DNA from: Ancylobacter polymorphus
GTDB taxonomy: Bacteria; Pseudomonadota; Alphaproteobacteria; Rhizobiales; Xanthobacteraceae
Length of the DNA: 64,000 nt
Direction: 5' to 3'
Assembly: GCF_022836935.1 (NCBI RefSeq)
Contig: NZ_CP083239.1
Coordinates: 4,292,001 to 4,356,000, forward strand
Shown here: positions 60,277-64,000 of the stretch, piece after piece
Layout of the letters: every line of letters begins with the position of its first letter
Position numbering within the stretch: position 1 is the first letter of the stretch
Notes under the pieces: generated by a model
Database searches by the model: none
Seen by the model: only the letters and a program-made list of their open reading frames with translations
Told to the model about the DNA's origin: nothing
Made by a program: the position numbers and the translations under genes

Positions 60277-60738
60277 ATGTATTACGTGTTGGTCGCGGTG
60301 ACGATGGTTGTGGCGCCGCTGATGAGCATCGCGGCCGAGTACCCCAACATCACCGGGCTCGGCGCCTTCATCGTCATCGCCACCAAATGGTTCGCCTTCT
60401 GGGCGGTGGGCGTGCGGCTGCTGCTGGCGGGCCTGTCGCAGATTCTCAAGCCCGGCTTCACCCTCAAGGGCATTCTCGGCGTCGACGCGCCGGCCGCGCA
60501 TGTGGTGGTGCAGGAACTCGGCTTCGCCAATGTCTCGCTCGGTCTCGCCGGTCTGCTGTCGATCCTGTTCTCGATCTGGGCGCTGCCGGTGGCCTTCATC
60601 GGCGGGCTGTTCCTCGGCCTCGCCGGCATCAATCACCTGATGCGCCCGCACCGCACCATGCACGAGAACGTCGCCATGGTGACCGACCTCTGGGCCGCCG
60701 CCATCCTGCTCGCCGTGTTCCTGTTCAGCCTGTTTTGA
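60277..60738 (+). CDS. DUF6790 family membrane protein
   Basis: Integral membrane protein of 153 residues with about four helices (YYVLVAVTMVVAPLMSIAAE, ATKWFAFWAVGVRLLLAGLS, GLAGLLSILFSIWALPVAFI and the C-terminal AAAILLAVFLFSLF). GINHLMRPHRTMHENVAM carries conserved His residues. It matches the DUF6790 pattern; function unknown. ATG 60277 is used. It lies downstream of the DUF1254-DUF1214 gene and is followed by a short direct-repeat array. Confidence 0.82.
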   Translation: MYYVLVAVTMVVAPLMSIAAEYPNITGLGAFIVIATKWFAFWAVGVRLLLAGLSQILKPGFTLKGILGVDAPAAHVVVQELGFANVSLGLAGLLSILFSIWALPVAFIGGLFLGLAGINHLMRPHRTMHENVAMVTDLWAAAILLAVFLFSLF

Positions 60739-60741
60739 AGC

Positions 60742-60824
60742 AGGCCGCGCCTGCGCGCGGCAAGAGCGAACCAAGGCCGCGCCTCAGCGCGGGAAAAGCC
60801 AACAAAGGCCGCGCCTCAGCGCGG
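60742..60824. repeat. Short direct repeats running into protease stop codon
   Basis: Two exact 20-base copies, AAGGCCGCGCCTCAGCGCGG, at 60773-60792 and 60805-60824, lie 32 bases apart. A diverged copy is at 60742-60760. The last copy includes the final codons and stop of the aspartic-protease gene on the other strand, so the array seems to have grown outward from a coding 3' end. Each copy contains a GCGC-rich hairpin. Confidence 0.8.
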
Positions 60825-61847
60825 CCGGAACCCGACATAGCCGCCCTCGCCGTCGAACAGCACGTCGAAGCCGTTCAGGAGGTGGTAGCTGGTGTTGACG
60901 AAGGTGCGGTCCGCCGCCACCCGCAGATGGATGGCGCTCGGCGTCACCGGCCCGCCATCGCCAGCGCTGAAGCTGTAGAGCGGGAAGGCGCTCTCTTCCG
61001 TGCCGATGCTGATGGCGACCTGCGTGCCCGGGGGCAGCGTGCCTTGCGCGCCCTGCGCCTGCGCTTCCGGCACGGTCATGTACATCACCGAGACGCCGGT
61101 ATCGACCAGCACCGTGCCGCAGGCCGGCGGCGTGGTGCCGTTCAGCGAGATGCAGGCGGGCAGCGGCGCCCAGTCCGTGCCATCGGGCCGGCGGGCGAGC
61201 TTCACATAGCGGAAGGCGCCGCGCGTATTGGCGGCGGTGAGCCCCACATGCACGCCCTCGGGCGAGAGAATATAGCCCTGCCGCCGCTCAGCCCCGGTCA
61301 CATGCAGCAGCGGGTTCTTGTCCGGCGTGCTCTGACTCTGGCTGTCGCCCTCGCGCGCGAAGCCGACGCCGACCATGGCGATGTTGCGCGGCGAGGTGGT
61401 GGGCTGGCAGACCCGGGCATAGTCGAGGCACTGCACCTCGGTGACGACGAGCACCGGTAGCGGATCGGTGGTGACGCTCGCCCCCTCGCGGCCGGAAAGC
61501 GTGACCGGCATCACCACCCACTGGCCCAGCATCACCCGGCCGGAGCTGGAATAGGTGAGCTTGGCCGGCCCCAGCGAGGGCATGGTCTCGAAGCCGGGCA
61601 CGAATTCGGCCGCCACCACGATGCCGGTGGAGCCGGAATCGATCACCGCCCGCAGCGGCCGCCCGCCGAAGGAGAGGCCGATGCGCGGCACACCGTCGAT
61701 CTCGCCCGGCTCGGCGTTGAGGTAACGCAGGAACAGCCCTTCGCGGTAGGGCGCGTAGTCGGGCTTCTCCTGCGCCCGCGCCGGCAGGCCGGCCCCCATC
61801 AACAGGCTGGCCCCGATCGCCAGGGCGGCGAGAACACGGCTCCGCAT
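60816..61847 (-). CDS. Pepsin-like aspartic protease, secreted
   Basis: Protein of 343 residues with a signal peptide (to about residue 25, LPARAQ). Two catalytic-type motifs are present: VIDSGSTGIVV near residue 70 and VLVDTGVSVMYM near residue 247. Two D-[ST]-G motifs in one chain mean a bilobed pepsin-like enzyme rather than a retropepsin dimer. The C-terminal FDVLFDGEGGYVGFRP is also pepsin-like. Cys pairs (VQCLDYARVC; ACISL/PACGT) may form disulfides. Bacterial pepsin homologues are rare. It is upstream of nothing on its strand and follows the ETF-QO gene by nine bases, probably cotranscribed. Confidence 0.78.
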   Translation of the reverse strand: MRSRVLAALAIGASLLMGAGLPARAQEKPDYAPYREGLFLRYLNAEPGEIDGVPRIGLSFGGRPLRAVIDSGSTGIVVAAEFVPGFETMPSLGPAKLTYSSSGRVMLGQWVVMPVTLSGREGASVTTDPLPVLVVTEVQCLDYARVCQPTTSPRNIAMVGVGFAREGDSQSQSTPDKNPLLHVTGAERRQGYILSPEGVHVGLTAANTRGAFRYVKLARRPDGTDWAPLPACISLNGTTPPACGTVLVDTGVSVMYMTVPEAQAQGAQGTLPPGTQVAISIGTEESAFPLYSFSAGDGGPVTPSAIHLRVAADRTFVNTSYHLLNGFDVLFDGEGGYVGFRPR

Positions 61848-61856
61848 GGTCGTTCC

Positions 61857-63515
61857 TCACATATTGGGATAGTTCGGCCCGCCACCGCCTTCCGGCGCCA
61901 CCCAGGTGATGTTGCGGTTCGGGTCCTTGATATCGCAGGTCTTGCAGTGGACGCAGTTCTGCGCGTTGATGACGTAGCGCGCCCCCGCGCCCTCCTCCAC
62001 CCATTCATAGACGCCCGCCGGGCAGTAGCGCGCCGACGGCCCGGCATAGACATCGTGCTCGGAGGCCTTCTGCACCGCCATGTCGGCGACTTTGAGGTGG
62101 ATCGGCTGGTCTTCCTCATGATTGGTGTTGGACAGGAACACCGAGGACAGCCGGTCGAAGGAAACCACGCCGTCCGGCTTGGGGTAGTCGATCCGCTTGG
62201 CCTGCGCGGCCGGCACCAGCGTCGCCGAATCCGGCTTGCCATGGCCGAGCGTGCCGAAGGGCGAGACGCCCAGCAGCGTGTTCAGCCACATATCGACCCC
62301 GCCCAGCGCGATGCCGATGGCGGTGCCGAGCTTCGACCACAGCGGCTTGGCGTTGCGCACCTTCCACAGATCGCGCCCGATGGCGGATTGGCGCCAGCCG
62401 GCCTCATAGCCCGCGAGTTCGTCATGCTGGCGCCCCTCGTCGAGCGCCTTCGCCACCTCGGCGGCGGCGAGCATGCCGGAATGCACCGCGTTGTGGCTGC
62501 CCTTGATGCGCGGCACATTGACGAAACCGGCGGCGCAGCCGATCAGCGCCCCGCCGGGAAACACCAGCTTCGGCACCGACTGATAGCCGCCCTCGGTGAT
62601 GGCGCGGGCGCCATAGGAAATCCGCTTGCCGCCCTCCAGCGTCTCGCGCACCAGCGGATGCGTCTTGAAGCGCTGGAACTCCTCGAAGGGCGACAGATAA
62701 GGGTTGGCGTAGTTGAGGTGGACGACGAAGCCCACCATCACCTGCCGGTCCTCCATATGGTAGAGGAAGGAGCCGCCGCCGGTGGCGTTGTCGAGCGGCC
62801 AGCCGAAGGAATGCTGCACCAGCCCCGGCCGGTGCTTGTCCGCCGGCACGGTCCACAATTCCTTGAGGCCGATGCCGTATTTCTGCGGCTCGCGCCCGGC
62901 ATCGAGCCCGTAATGGGCGATGAGCTGCTTGGAGAGCTGGCCGCGCGCGCCTTCCGCGAACAGCGTGTATTTCGCCCGCAGCTCCATGCCGCGGGTGAAG
63001 CGGTCGGTGATCGCGCCGTCGCGGCCGATTCCCATGTCGCCGGTGGCGATGCCGACGACCGCGCCATCCTCATAAAGCACCTCGGCGGCGGCGAAGCCGG
63101 GATAGATCTCGACGCCCAGCCCCTCCGCCTTGGCCGCAAGCCAGCGGCAGACATTGCCGAGCGAGCCGATATAGGCGCCGTGATTGTTCATCAGCGGCGG
63201 CATCAGCGCATTGGGCAGGCGCAGCGATCCGGCGGGGCCGAGGAAATAGAAGCGGTCATCCGTGACCGGCGTCTTCAGCGGCGCGTCGGCCTCGTCGCGC
63301 CAGTGCGGGAACAGCATGTCGAGACCGGAAGGATCCACCACCGCGCCGGAGAGGATGTGCGCGCCGACCTCCGAGCCCTTCTCGACCACCACCACCGAGA
63401 GGTTTTCGTCCAGCTGCTTGAGCCGGATCGCCGCCGCGAGCCCCGCCGGCCCCGCGCCGACGACCACCACGTCGAACTCCATCGCCTCGCGTTCGGGCAG
63501 TTCCGCCGCATTCAT
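61857..63515 (-). CDS. etfD: Electron transfer flavoprotein-ubiquinone oxidoreductase
   Basis: Membrane-bound flavoprotein of 552 residues that passes electrons from fatty-acid and amino-acid dehydrogenases via ETF to ubiquinone. The N-terminal FAD site is DVVVVGAGPAGLAAAIRLK. The C-terminal [4Fe-4S] site uses Cys in YCPAGVYEW and in NCVHCKTCDIKDP. ADKHRPGLVQHSFGWPLD and GGALIGCAAGFVNVPRIKG are typical. ATG 63515 (MNAAELPERE) is chosen. The protease gene follows nine bases downstream. It is divergent from the uracil-DNA glycosylase gene. Confidence 0.95.
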   Translation of the reverse strand: MNAAELPEREAMEFDVVVVGAGPAGLAAAIRLKQLDENLSVVVVEKGSEVGAHILSGAVVDPSGLDMLFPHWRDEADAPLKTPVTDDRFYFLGPAGSLRLPNALMPPLMNNHGAYIGSLGNVCRWLAAKAEGLGVEIYPGFAAAEVLYEDGAVVGIATGDMGIGRDGAITDRFTRGMELRAKYTLFAEGARGQLSKQLIAHYGLDAGREPQKYGIGLKELWTVPADKHRPGLVQHSFGWPLDNATGGGSFLYHMEDRQVMVGFVVHLNYANPYLSPFEEFQRFKTHPLVRETLEGGKRISYGARAITEGGYQSVPKLVFPGGALIGCAAGFVNVPRIKGSHNAVHSGMLAAAEVAKALDEGRQHDELAGYEAGWRQSAIGRDLWKVRNAKPLWSKLGTAIGIALGGVDMWLNTLLGVSPFGTLGHGKPDSATLVPAAQAKRIDYPKPDGVVSFDRLSSVFLSNTNHEEDQPIHLKVADMAVQKASEHDVYAGPSARYCPAGVYEWVEEGAGARYVINAQNCVHCKTCDIKDPNRNITWVAPEGGGGPNYPNM

Positions 63516-63620
63516 TCCGTCTCTCCGCTCCCGCCGGGTGCTGATTGGACTTCTTCCACGCTTGCCCCGGCCTGACAACTCTCCCCGCGACGGATAGGAT
63601 CACCCTTCCGACGGGATAGA

Positions 63621-64000
63621 ATGCACCTGATGAGTTCGACACTTAGCGACGACTGGGCGGGCGACCGCGACGCCCTCGCCGACATTCTCGCCTTCCATCT
63701 GGAGGCGGGGGTCGATGTCGCGCTGGGCGAAGAGCCGGTGAACCGCTTCGCCGAGAGCGAGGCGAGCCGCGCCGCCCCATCCACCGCCCCGGCACGCGAG
63801 GCCGCGCGCCCGGCGCTGGCCCGCGCGCCCGCCTCCCCCCCGGTGGGCGAGCCGGCCGCGCGCCGCCCCGCCGCGCCCACCCCTGCTTTGCTCAGCCCTG
63901 CCGCCCCGCCGCCGCCGGATGTCGCCGCGCTGGAAGCCCGCGAAGCCGCCGCCTCCGCCCCGGACCTCGACGCGCTGCGGGCGCTGCTGGAGCGCTTCGA
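63621..64000 (+). CDS. Uracil-DNA glycosylase, N-terminal part (runs off window)
   Basis: At least 126 residues, open to the window end. The N-terminus (DALADILAFHLEAGVDVALG, then EEPVNRFAES) followed by a long Ala/Pro linker and LDALRALLERF is the typical lead-in of alphaproteobacterial family 4 uracil-DNA glycosylases, whose Fe-S catalytic domain begins right after. That domain is beyond position 64000, so the call depends on the lead-in only. ATG 63621 or ATG 63630 are both possible. It is divergent from etfD. Confidence 0.72.
   Translation, partial: MHLMSSTLSDDWAGDRDALADILAFHLEAGVDVALGEEPVNRFAESEASRAAPSTAPAREAARPALARAPASPPVGEPAARRPAAPTPALLSPAAPPPPDVAALEAREAAASAPDLDALRALLERF

Overview
The window is a high-GC chromosomal segment from an alphaproteobacterium of the Hyphomicrobiales (Rhizobiales) type. 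The Xanthobacteraceae neighbourhood (Ancylobacter/Starkeya/Xanthobacter-like) is my best guess, but it is an inference. Supporting signs are a MucR/Ros regulator, several lineage-restricted families (DUF2336, DUF1491, DUF5330, DUF6456), a tRNA-His with A73 and no G-1, and palindromic intergenic repeats of the kind common in this order. I see no prophage, transposase, integrase or CRISPR array. Most of it reads as core or near-core genome with accessory insertions.

Layout. 1-10.5 kb: a DMT exporter gene converges on a roughly 3,000-residue type V autotransporter adhesin whose passenger looks like two passengers joined in tandem; a 39-codon relic of a Cu/Zn superoxide dismutase lies upstream of it. 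10.6-14.5 kb: an L-lactate module, with a FadR/LldR-type regulator divergent from lactate permease and FMN L-lactate dehydrogenase. 14.5-23.8 kb: envelope and housekeeping genes (YcgN-like Cys-cluster protein, class A penicillin-binding protein, separate DUF1214 and DUF1254 proteins, DUF2336, DUF1491, a peptidoglycan-binding protein, DUF5330, SufE), then a coupled pair encoding a DnaA-domain-IV-like HTH protein and a DUF6456 protein. 23.8-29.3 kb: MucR with an unusual repeat array in its leader, msrB-oligopeptidase B, a Pro/Glu/His-rich membrane protein and an iron-type SodB.

29.3-39 kb: small secreted proteins, a CorA/ZntB transporter, folP-folK, a HerA-like ATPase, then an M20 peptidase, a branched-chain aminotransferase, MeaB, a single-domain response regulator and a pyroglutamyl-peptidase homologue, all on the plus strand. 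39.2-45.5 kb: a PQQ-type dehydrogenase with its cytochrome c, a TauE/SafE exporter with its TIGR02186 partner, an AtzG-AtzE pair, tRNA-His and a macro-like protein. 45.5-55.5 kb: a secreted choloylglycine-hydrolase-like enzyme, a universal stress protein, two separated pieces of a probable thiamine-precursor ABC importer (the binding protein carries a TPP riboswitch), a siderophore-interacting reductase, a YcaQ-type DNA glycosylase, a CLC antiporter and an SbmA/YddA-type ABC exporter. 55.7-58.7 kb: phnCDE with a good Pho box. 58.7-64 kb: a fused DUF1254-DUF1214 protein, a DUF6790 membrane protein, a pepsin-like aspartic protease, ETF-ubiquinone oxidoreductase and the 5' part of a uracil-DNA glycosylase gene that runs off the end.

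Functional units with clear internal logic are lactate use, phosphonate uptake under phosphate control, PQQ dehydrogenase plus cytochrome, thiamine-precursor uptake and Met-SO repair with peptide turnover. The most distinctive items are the tandem-passenger autotransporter, the DnaA-like HTH/DUF6456 pair with a TTATC dyad before it, the MucR leader repeats, and several families of palindromic intergenic repeats.
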